Source of the DNA: an uncultured Eubacteriales bacterium
GTDB taxonomy: Bacteria > Bacillota > Clostridia > Oscillospirales > Acutalibacteraceae
Assembly: GCA_934489895.1 (NCBI GenBank)
Contig: CAKSST010000014.1
Location: 1-46,984, forward strand
Direction of reading: 5' to 3'
DNA length: 46,984 bases
How positions within the stretch are numbered: the first letter of the stretch is position 1; each line of letters begins with the position of its first letter. The translations under genes and the position numbers were made by a program. Shown here piece by piece: positions 1 to 8,482 of this stretch. The notes under the pieces are model-generated. The model was not told the DNA's origin, did not search any database, and worked only from the letters and a program-made list of their open reading frames with translations.

Positions 1-54
1 CAATTAAAAACAAAACTGACACCACTCGAAAAGCAATGTCAGTATGTTGCTTAA
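1..54 (+). pseudogene. C-terminal end of an IS3-family transposase (OrfB), cut by the window edge
   Basis: Frame 1 from the window start is open for 17 codons and ends in TAA at 52-54. The tail KLTPLEKQCQYVA resembles the basic, Pro-containing ends of IS3-family OrfB integrases (pattern KL..LTP.EYR..). It lies about 35 bp from an IS3-like terminal sequence, the usual distance for these elements. Whether the rest of the gene is intact cannot be seen. The assignment rests on a short tail, so it is moderate at best. Confidence 0.5.
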
Positions 55-118
55 AATTTAATATAACCTACCATAGGAGCTTTTTGTACTGTCCGCACAA
101 ATTGGGTCAGTACATTAC
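1..118 (+). mobile_element. Right terminus of an IS3-like insertion sequence
   Basis: Positions 89-118 read TGTACTGTCCGC, then an AT-rich stretch, then GGGTCAGTACA. Read from the outer end this begins TGTACTGACCC, the style of terminal inverted repeat found in IS3-family (IS150-like) elements. The terminus directly follows the transposase-like tail at 1-54. The element would extend leftward beyond the window, so the other end and any target duplication cannot be checked. Confidence 0.45.
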
Positions 119-572
119 GGGTTTCGGGGTTTTCTTTATGCTTTAAAATTTTTTCTTTATATTAGATATAGTAACCATATTTTTAGTTTTAAGATAAATT
201 GTATTTTATGTATTTTCTTTGACAGATAAAGTTCTATAATCCAAGGAAACGATATGATTTTGAACCGTAGCTTTTTCAAATACAACATTTGTTTTGATGC
301 AACATGTATAGAAAACATAAGTGCATTCATCCGATTTTCCTTAACCAATCCAGTCTTTAAAAGTGGTTTCGTATTTTGCTTTTAAATTAATAGCACAAGA
401 CTCAAATTGATGGACTGTAATTCGCCATCTTTAACACGATAAACGATATTACTAGGCCTGATTATCTTATTTGCCAAGGTTTACGGCGAATATATAAGTG
501 TCAATGAATATCATTGTGCAAAAACGGAATAAACAGCGCAGCTATAAAGCTTACTTTAAGACTTTAATTTTA
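119..572. other. AT-rich stretch without a recognisable gene
   Basis: The only open frame is a 63-codon minus-strand frame (157-348) rich in Lys, Ile and Leu with no ribosome binding site and no family resemblance. A longer minus-strand frame upstream of it is broken by a stop. It may be decayed coding DNA between the IS end and the ribosomal operon; I could not assign anything to it. Confidence 0.5.
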
Positions 573-611
573 AAAAAAGCCAAGTGATATTAATATCACT
601 TGGCTTTTTTT
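572..611 (-). terminator. Strong bidirectional terminator after rplQ
   Basis: A perfect inverted repeat (GCCAAGTGATATT at 579-591 and its complement at 592-604) is bordered by an A-run on the left and a T-run on the right. It can therefore terminate transcription in either direction. It lies about 90 nt beyond the rplQ stop codon and probably ends the S10-spc-alpha transcript. Confidence 0.85.
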
Positions 612-615
612 AAAA

Positions 616-660
616 TCAGGCCCCCGCATCATTTTGAAAACAACGATGTGAGGGTCTGAT
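616..660 (-). terminator. Secondary hairpin downstream of rplQ
   Basis: ATCAG.CCC..CATC at the left pairs with GATGTGAGGGTCTGAT at the right, with a few G-U pairs and a loop of about 12 nt. It stands between the rplQ stop and the stronger terminator. It lacks a clear U-run, so it may be a 3'-end stabilising hairpin rather than a terminator. Confidence 0.5.
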
Positions 661-697
661 AAATTCAAATTATTCCGTGACAGATACTTTTATTGCC

Positions 698-1039
698 TTA
701 CAGAAGCTCGATGATTGCCATTTCAGCAGCATCGCCTCTACGAGGACCAATCTTTGTAATGCGGGTGTATCCGCCAGAACGGTTGGCATACTTAGGTGCC
801 ACCTCATCAAACAACTTTTTAACAACATCTTCTTTGGTAATGAAAGACATTGCCAAGCGTTTGTTGTAAAGAGTGTTTTCTTTTGCGAGGGTTATATACT
901 TTTCAGCTAAAGAACGAACCTCTTTGGCACGGGTTTCAGTTGTTTCAACCTTGCCGTTCTCAATGAGATAGGTTACCATACCTCTGAGCATGGAAAGCCT
1001 ATGAGGGCTGGTTCTTCCGAGTTTTCTCGTTCCGGGCAT
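698..1039 (-). CDS. rplQ: 50S ribosomal protein L17
   Basis: L17 of the large subunit, last gene of the ribosomal operon, directly downstream of rpoA as in nearly all Firmicutes. The 113-residue protein has the family's N-terminal block (RKLGRTSPHRLSMLRGMV) followed by ETTETRAKEVR, and ends GDAAEMAIIELL. Its length is normal. It is followed by two hairpins. Confidence 0.98.
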   Translation of the reverse strand: MPGTRKLGRTSPHRLSMLRGMVTYLIENGKVETTETRAKEVRSLAEKYITLAKENTLYNKRLAMSFITKEDVVKKLFDEVAPKYANRSGGYTRITKIGPRRGDAAEMAIIELL

Positions 1040-1061
1040 TCTAATCCACTCCTAACCGGTA

Positions 1062-2012
1062 TTATTCACTTTCCTTGCTGAGTGAGTAGCCAAAGGAATT
1101 AAGCTTTACTACCACTTCTTCAAGGGATTTGCGTCCGAGGTTTCTAACCTTCATCATATCTTCCTCGGTCTTGTTAATTAAGTCTTGCACGGTATTTATG
1201 CCGGCACGCTTCAAGCAGTTGAAGCTACGAACAGAAAGATCAAGCTCTTCAATAGTCATGTCAAGAACCTTTTCTTTTGCTCTATCGCCTTTTTCGGAAA
1301 GCAAGCTTTCCTCACTGTTTGCAGCATCAGACAAATCAAGGAACAAAGCAAGATGGTCACGCAAAATCTTTGCAGAAAGCGAAACAGCATCATTTGCTTT
1401 GATTGTACCGTTTGTCCAAACCTCTAAGGTAAGGCAGTCATAGTCAATCAAATGACCAACACGTGTGCTCTCAACTGAGTAATTGCACTTGAGAACAGGT
1501 GTGAATATTGAGTCAACTTTAATAACGCCGATAACATCCTTTTCGGTCTTGTTACGCTCAACAGGTACATATCCTCTGCCCATTTCAAGCGTAAGCTCCA
1601 TAACAAGCTTGGCGCCCTCACCGACAGTTGCAATGTAAAGATCAGGGTTAAGTATCTCAACTTCTGAATCAGTTTTGATGGAAGCACCGGTAACAACGCA
1701 AGGACCTTCAGCGTCAATCAACACCTTTTTAGGCTCATTGGTATGAAGCAATGCAGTAAGACCTTTGATGTTAAGGATGATTTCAGTAACATCCTCTTTC
1801 ACGCCTTCAATAGTTGAAAATTCGTGAACAACACCATCAATCTTTACTGATGTAACAGCTACACCCTCAAGCGTTGAAAGCAGAACGCGTCTCATACTGT
1901 TGCCAAGAGTTGTGCCATAACCTCTCTCAAGAGGTTTCATGACAAACTTACCGTAGGTACCGTCGCCCGACAACTCCAGCGTTTCAATTCTGGGCTTTTC
2001 AATTTCTATCAT
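1062..2012 (-). CDS. rpoA: DNA-directed RNA polymerase subunit alpha
   Basis: Alpha subunit, the dimer scaffold for RNA polymerase assembly. Residues about 1-230 are the N-terminal assembly domain (YGKFVMKPLERGYGTTLGNS near the start). About 245-310 is the C-terminal domain (LDLSVRSFNCLKRAGI, then VRNLGRKSLEEV) that contacts UP elements and activators. At 316 aa it is full length. It is translated from ATG at 2012, 88 nt after rpsD, and co-transcribed with rplQ. Confidence 0.99.
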   Translation of the reverse strand: MIEIEKPRIETLELSGDGTYGKFVMKPLERGYGTTLGNSMRRVLLSTLEGVAVTSVKIDGVVHEFSTIEGVKEDVTEIILNIKGLTALLHTNEPKKVLIDAEGPCVVTGASIKTDSEVEILNPDLYIATVGEGAKLVMELTLEMGRGYVPVERNKTEKDVIGVIKVDSIFTPVLKCNYSVESTRVGHLIDYDCLTLEVWTNGTIKANDAVSLSAKILRDHLALFLDLSDAANSEESLLSEKGDRAKEKVLDMTIEELDLSVRSFNCLKRAGINTVQDLINKTEEDMMKVRNLGRKSLEEVVVKLNSFGYSLSKESE

Positions 2013-2100
2013 GCAAAAGCTCCATTTCTCCGCACAAAAAATATAATAGAAAGGCGGAAGTAGTGCGGTTCAATCCCGCCTGTAGATAAGTTAAATCCTA

Positions 2101-2727
2101 TTATTTTGAGTAGAACTCAACAATAAGCTGTTCTTCAACAGGTGCCTCAATCTGTTCACGCTCAGGCAGGTTAAGAATCTTTGCTTCATGAGATTCACTG
2201 TTAACGTCGATCCAATTGGGAACGGGACGACCAGAGTTAGCCTCAAATACAGCCTTCATCTTCTCGGTATCAGCGCTCTTTGCGCATACCTTAATAACAT
2301 CGCCTGCACGAAGCAGATATGAAGGAATGTTTACGCGCTTGCCATTAACCTCATAGTGTCCATGAGTTACAAGCTGTCTTGCTTCTGCTCTTGAAGAAGC
2401 AAATCCTACGCGGTAAACAACATTGTCAAGACGGCTTTCAAGAATTCGAAGCAGGTTTGTACCTGTTACACCGGGCTTTCTTTCAGCCATCTCAAAATAA
2501 TGATGGAACTGAGACTCCAGAATACCGTAAAAACGTCTTGCTCTTTGTTTAGCACGAAGTTGTAAACCGTATTCGGATGTCTTTTTGCGACCCTGACCGT
2601 GCTGGCCGGGGGCATAAGCTCTTTGAGCCACTGAACATTTACCGGAATAGCAACGCTCGCCCTTGAGGAAAAGTTTCTGACCTTCCCTGCGGCAGAGTTT
2701 GCAAGCCGGACCAGTATATCTTGCCAT
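2101..2727 (-). CDS. rpsD: 30S ribosomal protein S4, zinc-binding form
   Basis: Primary 16S-binding assembly protein of the small subunit. The 208-aa protein carries Cys9, Cys12, Cys26 and Cys31 in the N-terminal region, the zinc-binding (C+) variant. The S4 RNA-binding domain spans roughly residues 98-160 (LESRLDNVVYRVGFA, then ARQLVTHGHYEVNGK). It lies inside the alpha-type operon here, unlike Bacillus subtilis, where rpsD is a separate transcription unit. Confidence 0.98.
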   Translation of the reverse strand: MARYTGPACKLCRREGQKLFLKGERCYSGKCSVAQRAYAPGQHGQGRKKTSEYGLQLRAKQRARRFYGILESQFHHYFEMAERKPGVTGTNLLRILESRLDNVVYRVGFASSRAEARQLVTHGHYEVNGKRVNIPSYLLRAGDVIKVCAKSADTEKMKAVFEANSGRPVPNWIDVNSESHEAKILNLPEREQIEAPVEEQLIVEFYSK

Positions 2728-2748
2728 ATCTATTTACCCTCCAAACGG

Positions 2749-3150
2749 TTATACTCTTCTTCTCTTAGGCGGACGGCATCCATTATGCGGGATCGGAGTA
2801 ACATCTTTAATGAGACTTACTTCAAGTCCTGCCGCCTGTAATGCACGGATAGCAGCTTCGCGTCCTGCGCCGGGGCCCTTAACAAAAACCTCAACGGTTT
2901 TAAGACCATGCTCCATAGCAGCCTTAGCAGCTATTTCTGCTGCACTCTGTGCAGCAAACGGAGTGGACTTTCTAGAACCACGGAATCCAAGCTCACCAGC
3001 TGATGCCCAGGAAATTGCATTGCCCTGAGTATCTGTTATTGTAACAATAGTATTGTTGAAGGTTGACTGGATATGGACAGAGCCCTTTTCGATATTTTTC
3101 TTCTCGCGGCGTCTGCGGGTGGTTGTACTGGTTTTACCCTTTGTAGCCAT
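2749..3150 (-). CDS. rpsK: 30S ribosomal protein S11
   Basis: S11 sits on the small-subunit platform near the 3' end of 16S rRNA. The 133-aa protein has the usual glycine-rich core (GFRGSRKSTPFAAQ, then VKGPGAGREAAIRAL) and ends in the basic PHNGCRPPKRRRV tail. It is placed between rpsM and rpsD with short gaps, in the standard operon order. Confidence 0.98.
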   Translation of the reverse strand: MATKGKTSTTTRRRREKKNIEKGSVHIQSTFNNTIVTITDTQGNAISWASAGELGFRGSRKSTPFAAQSAAEIAAKAAMEHGLKTVEVFVKGPGAGREAAIRALQAAGLEVSLIKDVTPIPHNGCRPPKRRRV

Positions 3151-3165
3151 ATTATCTTCCCTCCA

Positions 3166-3534
3166 TTACTTTTTCTTATTAGCCATGGTCTTTCTGGGAC
3201 CTTTGCGAGTGCGGGCATTTGTTTTTGAACGTTGCCCTCTTACCGGCAAGCCTTTACGATGGCGTGAGCCACGATAGCTACCGATTTCAATAAGGCGTTT
3301 GATATCCATCGCATTTGCACGACGAAGGTCACCCTCGGTCTGTACATTGTGATCAATATACTCACGCAGTTTTGCTATGTCTTCTTCAGTGAGATCCTTA
3401 ACGCGTGTGTCAGGATTGATACCTGTGTCAGCGAGAATCTTTTTTGATACTGTAAGACCTATACCGAAAATGTAAGTGAGTCCTATTTCAACTCTTTTTT
3501 CGTTAGGCAGGTCTACACCGGCAATACGTGCCAT
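3166..3534 (-). CDS. rpsM: 30S ribosomal protein S13
   Basis: S13 of the small-subunit head, which contacts the P-site tRNA and the L5 bridge. The 122 residues begin MARIAGVDLPNEKRVEIGL and contain the helix-turn-turn-helix domain, then the long basic C-terminal tail (SKTNARTRKGPRKTMANKKK). It follows the short rpmJ gene and precedes rpsK. Confidence 0.98.
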   Translation of the reverse strand: MARIAGVDLPNEKRVEIGLTYIFGIGLTVSKKILADTGINPDTRVKDLTEEDIAKLREYIDHNVQTEGDLRRANAMDIKRLIEIGSYRGSRHRKGLPVRGQRSKTNARTRKGPRKTMANKKK

Positions 3535-3570
3535 TTATCAATGCACCTCCACATTTTTTGTGCGCGGGGA

Positions 3571-3684
3571 TTAACCCTGACGCTGTTTGTGCTTGGGATT
3601 CTCACAAATAACCATGATACGTCCCTTGCGTTTGATGACTTTGCATTTTTCGCAAATCTTTTTAACAGAAGGTCTGACTTTCAT
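3571..3684 (-). CDS. rpmJ: 50S ribosomal protein L36
   Basis: A 37-residue protein between infA and rpsM. It begins MKVRPSVKKICEKCK and ends NPKHKQRQG. Three Cys and one His (CEKC, then C..NPKH) form the classic zinc-ribbon of the zinc-binding L36. The gene has a perfect GGAGG ribosome binding site immediately upstream (within 3691-3700). Its length and position are exactly as expected. Confidence 0.96.
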   Translation of the reverse strand: MKVRPSVKKICEKCKVIKRKGRIMVICENPKHKQRQG

Positions 3685-3710
3685 TTTATATACCTCCTAA
3701 ATTTAAGCCA

Positions 3711-3929
3711 TTACTTAGAGCGCCATGTAATGCGTCCCTTTGTAAGATCATACGGTGACATTTCCACCGTGACCTTGTCACCCGGAAGGATGCGAATAAA
3801 ATTCATACGCAATTTTCCGGATATATGGGCAAGTATTACATGACCATTTTGAAGTTCAACCTTAAACATTGCGTTAGGTATTGCCTCAATAACTGTGCCC
3901 TCTACCTCAATCATGTCTGTTTTAGACAT
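3711..3929 (-). CDS. infA: Translation initiation factor IF-1
   Basis: IF-1 binds the A site of the 30S subunit during initiation. The 72-aa protein is a single S1/OB-fold (IEVEGTVIEAIPNAMFKV, then GDKVTVEMSPYDLTKGRI). Its ATG overlaps the stop of the upstream KOW gene by one base (TAATG), and its ribosome binding site lies inside that gene, which implies coupled translation. Confidence 0.98.
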   Translation of the reverse strand: MSKTDMIEVEGTVIEAIPNAMFKVELQNGHVILAHISGKLRMNFIRILPGDKVTVEMSPYDLTKGRITWRSK

Positions 3930-4186
3930 TATTGTTCCTCCCGGCTGTCCGCCTGCCCTGCAAATTCCCGCAGCGCTGACGTCAGTAATTTATTGGTTGA
4001 CATATTTTCAATGTCAATTGTTGTGGCGGTCACCGCCAGATGCAAGGGGTTTTTAGGTTTTGGATTGTCAAGCTTTCTTTTTCTGCCGTCGGCAACATAT
4101 ACACGCTTGTCATTAACCTTGATTACCACCATATAGCATCCTTTGTCACGCCCAGCCTTTGAACAAACTATTCTTCCGGGTTTCAT
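3929..4186 (-). CDS. KOW-domain RNA-binding protein (L14e-like)
   Basis: An 85-aa protein starting MKPGRIVCSKAGRDKGCYM, the pattern of the KOW/SH3-like domain of COG2163 (eukaryotic L14e/L6e-like proteins). The N-terminal half carries the KOW core (VVIKVNDKRVYVADGRKRKL) and the C-terminal half is less conserved. In many Clostridia such a gene lies between map and infA, where it is annotated only as an RNA-binding protein. Its TAATG junction with infA suggests coupled translation. Its role on the ribosome is not established. Confidence 0.85.
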   Translation of the reverse strand: MKPGRIVCSKAGRDKGCYMVVIKVNDKRVYVADGRKRKLDNPKPKNPLHLAVTATTIDIENMSTNKLLTSALREFAGQADSREEQ

Positions 4187-4197
4187 AATTGCCTCCG

Positions 4198-4950
4198 TCA
4201 GTCACAAACCGTCATTATAACAGGTCCATCTTTAGTGATTGCAATTGTATGTTCAAAATGAGCTGATAACGAGCCGTCACAGGTGAGTACGGTCCAGCCG
4301 TCCGGCAAAACCTTAACCTTTTCTTTACCCATGTTAACCATAGGCTCAATAGCTAAAGTCATTCCGGGCATCAACCTTACTCCCCTACCGGCTGTACCAA
4401 AATTAGGTACCTCCGGAGCCTCATGTAGGCTCGTGCCTACTCCATGGCCCACAAACTGTCGTACCACAGAGTAACCGCGTGCCTCAACATACGTCTGAAT
4501 TGCGTTGGAAATATCACCGATTCTGCCGCCGGTACGCGTCGCGTTTATACCTTCGTAAAGGCTCTCACGTGTCGTGTCCATCAGCCGCTTTGCCTCAGGT
4601 GAAACATCACCCGCTGCAAAAGTGGCGGCATTGTCACCGTGGTATCCCTCAAAGCAGGCACCAAGATCAACGCTGACTATATCACCGTTTTTTATGATGC
4701 GCGATTTTGACGGTATGCCATGAATAACTTCATTATTTATTGATATACAGGCCGTTGCAGGATAGCCCTGATAACCTTTAAAGTTAGGTGTTGCTCCCTG
4801 CTCACGAATATACTTTTCAGCAATACGATCCAACTCAGCAGTAGAAACGCCGGGTTCCACCGCCCGTCCTATCAATTTTAACGCACCGGCAGAAATTCTG
4901 CAAGCCTCTTTCATAAGAGCCAATTCTCTGCCTGTCTTAAGCACTATCAT
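4198..4950 (-). CDS. map: Methionine aminopeptidase, type I
   Basis: Removes the initiator Met from nascent proteins. The 250-aa enzyme has the pita-bread fold motifs VDLGACFEGYHGDNAATF (two metal-binding Asp), FVGHGVGTSLHEAPEVP (His), EPMVNMG and FEHTIAI (metal Glu). I place the start at 4950 (MIVLKTGRELALM), which has a GAGG site 8 nt upstream; a longer in-frame extension to 5022 lies inside adk and looks unreal. Only 2 nt separate it from the adk stop. Confidence 0.97.
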   Translation of the reverse strand: MIVLKTGRELALMKEACRISAGALKLIGRAVEPGVSTAELDRIAEKYIREQGATPNFKGYQGYPATACISINNEVIHGIPSKSRIIKNGDIVSVDLGACFEGYHGDNAATFAAGDVSPEAKRLMDTTRESLYEGINATRTGGRIGDISNAIQTYVEARGYSVVRQFVGHGVGTSLHEAPEVPNFGTAGRGVRLMPGMTLAIEPMVNMGKEKVKVLPDGWTVLTCDGSLSAHFEHTIAITKDGPVIMTVCD

Positions 4951-4952
4951 TT

Positions 4953-5585
4953 TTACAACCTCAAAGCAGAAATAATTGAAGAAAACACATTTTCCATACT
5001 CTGCTGTCCGTCTACCGTGCAAAGTCTTTGTGATTGCTCATAATAGCCTATCAAAGGTTCGGTAGTATTATGATAAACGCTTAATCTGTCCTTTACAGTT
5101 TCAGGAGTATCATCCTTACGGCAGATAAGCTTACCGCCGCAATCATCACAAACACCCTCATTAACAGGTTTTTTGTGAGCAAGATGGTAGCTTGCTCCGC
5201 AATTATCACAAACACGTCTTTGGGACATTCTGTTAATAATAGCACTATCCTCAACTTCAATTAAAATAACCTTGTTAATTTCCACACCCATTTCATCAAG
5301 CGCCTTAGCCTGAGGAATTGTTCGCGGAAAGCCGTCAAGTAAGAAACCGTTAGCACAGTCGTCTTTTGCAATCCGTTCCCTGATGATATCCAAAATGATA
5401 TCATCAGGAACAAGATTACCGGCATCTATAATCGCCTTAATCTCATTACCCTTTGCTGTTCCTGATTTGGCAGCATCGCGTAAAATGTTACCTGTAGAAA
5501 TAGCGGGTATTGAAAATTTCTCACAAATAAGTTTCGCTTGAGTTCCTTTACCTGCACCCGGAGGGCCTAAAAGTATTAAGTTCAC
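4953..5585 (-). CDS. adk: Adenylate kinase, zinc-LID form
   Basis: Catalyses ATP + AMP to 2 ADP in the cytosol. The P-loop GPPGAGKGTQ is at residues 7-16, the AMP-binding region includes DGFPRT, and the LID domain holds a Cys4 zinc site (Cys126, Cys129, Cys146, Cys149) as in Gram-positive enzymes. At 210 aa it is slightly short of the usual 214-217. It lies between secY and map, the Firmicutes order. Confidence 0.98.
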   Translation of the reverse strand: MNLILLGPPGAGKGTQAKLICEKFSIPAISTGNILRDAAKSGTAKGNEIKAIIDAGNLVPDDIILDIIRERIAKDDCANGFLLDGFPRTIPQAKALDEMGVEINKVILIEVEDSAIINRMSQRRVCDNCGASYHLAHKKPVNEGVCDDCGGKLICRKDDTPETVKDRLSVYHNTTEPLIGYYEQSQRLCTVDGQQSMENVFSSIISALRL

Positions 5586-5607
5586 TCAAACGTCACCTCC
5601 TGAAAGA

Positions 5608-6903
5608 TTAATCCAAGAATCCTTTGTAATGGCGCATAAGCATTTGTGATTCAAGATTCTGAACCGTATCAAGTGCAACACCAACAAGAATCAGGACTGA
5701 AGTACCGCCAAGTTGAATGGGAATTCCGCCCATATTGCCGATAGCAATAGGTAATACAGCAAGGAAGCCAAGGAAAATAGCGCCCATCAGGGTTATTCTT
5801 GACAAAATCTTTGCAATAAAATCGGAGGTTGATTTGCCGGGTCTGATACCGGGGATTGAACCGCCGTTTTTGCGGAGATTGTTTGCCATTTCAACAGGAT
5901 TGTACTGAATAGTAGTATAGAAGTATGCAAAGGCAATAATCAATGCAAAGTAAAGTATTGCATAGAATACACCTTGTACACTGAACAGTGTCATAAGCTT
6001 GTAGAAGCTTGTGTTAGGATTCTTTAAAAAAGAAAGAATCATTGTAGGCAACATCAAAATTGAGCTAGCAAATATGATAGGCATAACACCTGACATATTT
6101 ACTTTAATCGGGATATGTGTATTCTGACCGCCGTACATCTTACGTCCTACAACACGCTTTGCGTACTGTACGGGGATGCGACGCTCTGAATTTGTCATCC
6201 AAACGATAAATGCAACAATTAAGAGGAAGAGAACCACAATTCCTAAAACTGCAATCTTCTGTCCAATTTCACCGTCAATGAAGGCCTTACCAAGTGTTGT
6301 AAACGCCTGAGGACCTCTAGAAATGATACCGGCAAACAAAATTATTGAAATTCCGTTGCCAATACCTTTTGCATCAATCTGTTCACCAAGCCACATAATC
6401 AATGCGGAGCCTGCAGCAAAGCAAAGTACTATTACTGCACCGGCAAAAATTAAAGCACCGGTTGCGTTTTTGGCTACTGTAAGGAAGCCGCTATTCTTCA
6501 GATAGAAGAAATATGCAACACCCTGCAATAATGCAAGACCAACAGTAACAAAACGTGTTATTTTAGCAACAACCTTCTGACCCTCTTCGCCCTCTTTTGA
6601 AAGACGTTCAAGAGCAGGAATGGCAACTGCCAAAAGCTGCATGATAATTGAAGCGTTGATGTAAGGGGTTACAGACATTGAGAATATAGCAGCATATTCA
6701 AGTCCGCCACCGGTCATGATTGACAAGTAATTAAGAAACTCTGAAGTTCCGTTGCCCTGAATGGCAGCGGAAAGCGCAGACCAATCAACATAAGGTACCG
6801 GAATAAAGGAACCTATACGGAAAATTGCAACTATAAAAATAGTAAATAATATCTTTTTACGCAATTCGGGTAATCGCCAAGCATTCTTAATCGTTTCAAT
6901 CAT
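5608..6903 (-). CDS. secY: Preprotein translocase subunit SecY
   Basis: Channel-forming subunit of SecYEG in the cytoplasmic membrane. The 431-aa protein has about ten hydrophobic segments and the hallmark regions GSFIPVPYVD, TPYINASIIMQLL and the cytoplasmic loop TNSERRIPVQYAKR that contacts SecA/ribosome. It overlaps the rplO stop by 8 nt, so its translation is probably coupled to rplO. Confidence 0.98.
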   Translation of the reverse strand: MIETIKNAWRLPELRKKILFTIFIVAIFRIGSFIPVPYVDWSALSAAIQGNGTSEFLNYLSIMTGGGLEYAAIFSMSVTPYINASIIMQLLAVAIPALERLSKEGEEGQKVVAKITRFVTVGLALLQGVAYFFYLKNSGFLTVAKNATGALIFAGAVIVLCFAAGSALIMWLGEQIDAKGIGNGISIILFAGIISRGPQAFTTLGKAFIDGEIGQKIAVLGIVVLFLLIVAFIVWMTNSERRIPVQYAKRVVGRKMYGGQNTHIPIKVNMSGVMPIIFASSILMLPTMILSFLKNPNTSFYKLMTLFSVQGVFYAILYFALIIAFAYFYTTIQYNPVEMANNLRKNGGSIPGIRPGKSTSDFIAKILSRITLMGAIFLGFLAVLPIAIGNMGGIPIQLGGTSVLILVGVALDTVQNLESQMLMRHYKGFLD

Positions 6904-7345
6904 TGTTAGTCACCTCTGCCTTGCCGCCTGCAGCCTCAATTTTTTCCTTTGCAGATGCGGAGAAGGCGTCAGCTTTAACTGTAAGCTTTTTGGTAAGATT
7001 GCCGTTTGCAAGAACCTTAACCGGCTTATCAGCTTTTTTAATTTTGCCCGCTTTAACAAGAGCCTCAGCGTCTACAGTTGCGCCATCTTTAAAGGTTTCT
7101 AAAGCAGAAAGATTTACAACAGCATATTCAACTCTGAAAATGTTGTTGAAACCGCGCTTAGGAACACGTCTTTGCAACGGCATCTGACCACCCTCAAATC
7201 CAAGCTTCATGCTGAAGCCTGCACGGGCCTTTTGACCCTTGTGACCTTTACCTGCTGTTTTACCGTTACCGGAGCCATGACCTCTACCAACGCGCTTAAC
7301 TGTTTTTGTTGATCCCTCTGCGGGAGATAATTCGTGTAATTTCAC
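6896..7345 (-). CDS. rplO: 50S ribosomal protein L15
   Basis: Late-assembly large-subunit protein. I choose the GTG at 7345 (protein MKLHELSPAEGS, 149 aa), because an upstream in-frame GTG at 7354 forms part of the AAGGAGGTG ribosome binding site itself. The glycine-rich core (RVGRGHGSGNGKTAGKGHKG) is typical. Its 3' end overlaps secY by 8 nt. Confidence 0.97.
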   Translation of the reverse strand: MKLHELSPAEGSTKTVKRVGRGHGSGNGKTAGKGHKGQKARAGFSMKLGFEGGQMPLQRRVPKRGFNNIFRVEYAVVNLSALETFKDGATVDAEALVKAGKIKKADKPVKVLANGNLTKKLTVKADAFSASAKEKIEAAGGKAEVTNND

Positions 7346-7377
7346 TTTTCGCACCTCCTTAAATAAAACTGCGGTAA

Positions 7378-7572
7378 TTATTTAAATGTTACCTCGATGA
7401 GGTGGATGATTTTTTTGATTTTGCCCATTGTCTGGGGATTGTTAGGCTGAACAGTTACGTCACCTATCTTTGAAAGACCCAGAGCTTTGGCGGTGGCAAT
7501 CTGGTCTTTTTTAGAACCGATCAAGCTACCTTTTAGCTTAATTGTTACGCTTGCAGCGTTTGCTTTAGCCAT
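7378..7572 (-). CDS. rpmD: 50S ribosomal protein L30
   Basis: Small large-subunit protein. The 64-aa product contains SVTIKLKGSLIGSKKDQIAT and the conserved NPQTMGKIKKIIHLIEV near the end. It lies between rpsE and rplO as in other bacteria. Confidence 0.97.
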   Translation of the reverse strand: MAKANAASVTIKLKGSLIGSKKDQIATAKALGLSKIGDVTVQPNNPQTMGKIKKIIHLIEVTFK

Positions 7573-7584
7573 TTTGCCAACCTC

Positions 7585-8088
7585 CTATCCTAAAATTTCT
7601 TGTGCCGATTTGCCGCGCTTTGCAGCAACTTCGTCAATGGATTTCAGACTGGCAAGACCGTTAATTGTAGCACGTACAACATTGCAGGGGTTGTTAGAAC
7701 GAAGAGCCTTTGTTCTAATATCTTTAATACCTGCAACTTCAACAACAGCACGTACTGCGCCGCCGGCGATAACACCGGTACCGGGACCGGCAGGCTTAAG
7801 CATTACGCGGCCTGCACCAAACTTGCCTATTGTTTCATGAGGGATTGTGGTGCCTTTAAGAGAAATCTTCATAAGATTTTTCTTTGCATCCTCTATACCC
7901 TTACGTATAGCATCCGGAACTTCTCCTGCTTTACCTAAGCCAAAACCGATTGTTCCGTTGCCGTCGCCAACAACAACCAGTGCGGAAAACTTCATAATGC
8001 GTCCGCCCTTAACGGTTTTTGATACGCGGTTTATGGCAACTACACGTTCATTTAATTCTAAAGTTGAAGCGTCAATATTGTTAGCCAA
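7585..8088 (-). CDS. rpsE: 30S ribosomal protein S5
   Basis: S5 helps shape the mRNA entry region and decoding accuracy. The 167-aa protein shows the N-terminal double-stranded-RNA-binding-like domain (ELNERVVAINRVSKTVKGGR, then DGNGTIGFGLGKAGEVPDAI) and the C-terminal domain (KPAGPGTGVIAGGAVRAV). Its position between rplR and rpmD is standard. Confidence 0.98.
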   Translation of the reverse strand: MANNIDASTLELNERVVAINRVSKTVKGGRIMKFSALVVVGDGNGTIGFGLGKAGEVPDAIRKGIEDAKKNLMKISLKGTTIPHETIGKFGAGRVMLKPAGPGTGVIAGGAVRAVVEVAGIKDIRTKALRSNNPCNVVRATINGLASLKSIDEVAAKRGKSAQEILG

Positions 8089-8106
8089 AATGTTTCCTCC
8101 CTCTCA

Positions 8107-8466
8107 TCAGAACTTAAGGCCGCCCTCACGGGCACCCTCAGCAAGTTCCTGTACACGTCCGTGGTAGATATATCCGCCACGATCAAATACTACTTCAGAA
8201 ACTCCTTTTGCAATAGCGCGCTCGGCAATCAATTTGCCGACTTTTCTTGCAGCTTCCTTATTTCCTCTGCCGCCCTCGAAATTCTTCTCAGCTGAGGAAG
8301 CAGCTGCAATTGTGACACCGGCTACATCATCAATCACCTGAGCATAAATTCTGCTGGATGAACGAAAAACATTAAGACGGGGGCACTCTGGAGTGCCGCT
8401 TATCTTGCCGCGCACACGGGAGTGGCGTACAAGACGTGCTTTTTTAGTATCAATCTTTTTAATCAT
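8107..8466 (-). CDS. rplR: 50S ribosomal protein L18
   Basis: 5S rRNA-binding protein of the central protuberance. The 119 aa start with a basic segment (KKARLVRHSRVRGKISGT), followed by RLNVFRSSSRIYAQVIDD, and end GRVQELAEGAREGGLKF, all typical of L18. It lies between rplF and rpsE. Confidence 0.98.
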   Translation of the reverse strand: MIKKIDTKKARLVRHSRVRGKISGTPECPRLNVFRSSSRIYAQVIDDVAGVTIAAASSAEKNFEGGRGNKEAARKVGKLIAERAIAKGVSEVVFDRGGYIYHGRVQELAEGAREGGLKF

Positions 8467-8482
8467 GTCTTATACTCTCCTT

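Noticed and set aside
157..348. 63-codon minus-strand frame in the leftmost intergenic region
   Set aside because: AT-driven composition, no ribosome binding site, no resemblance to a family; the longer frame is broken.
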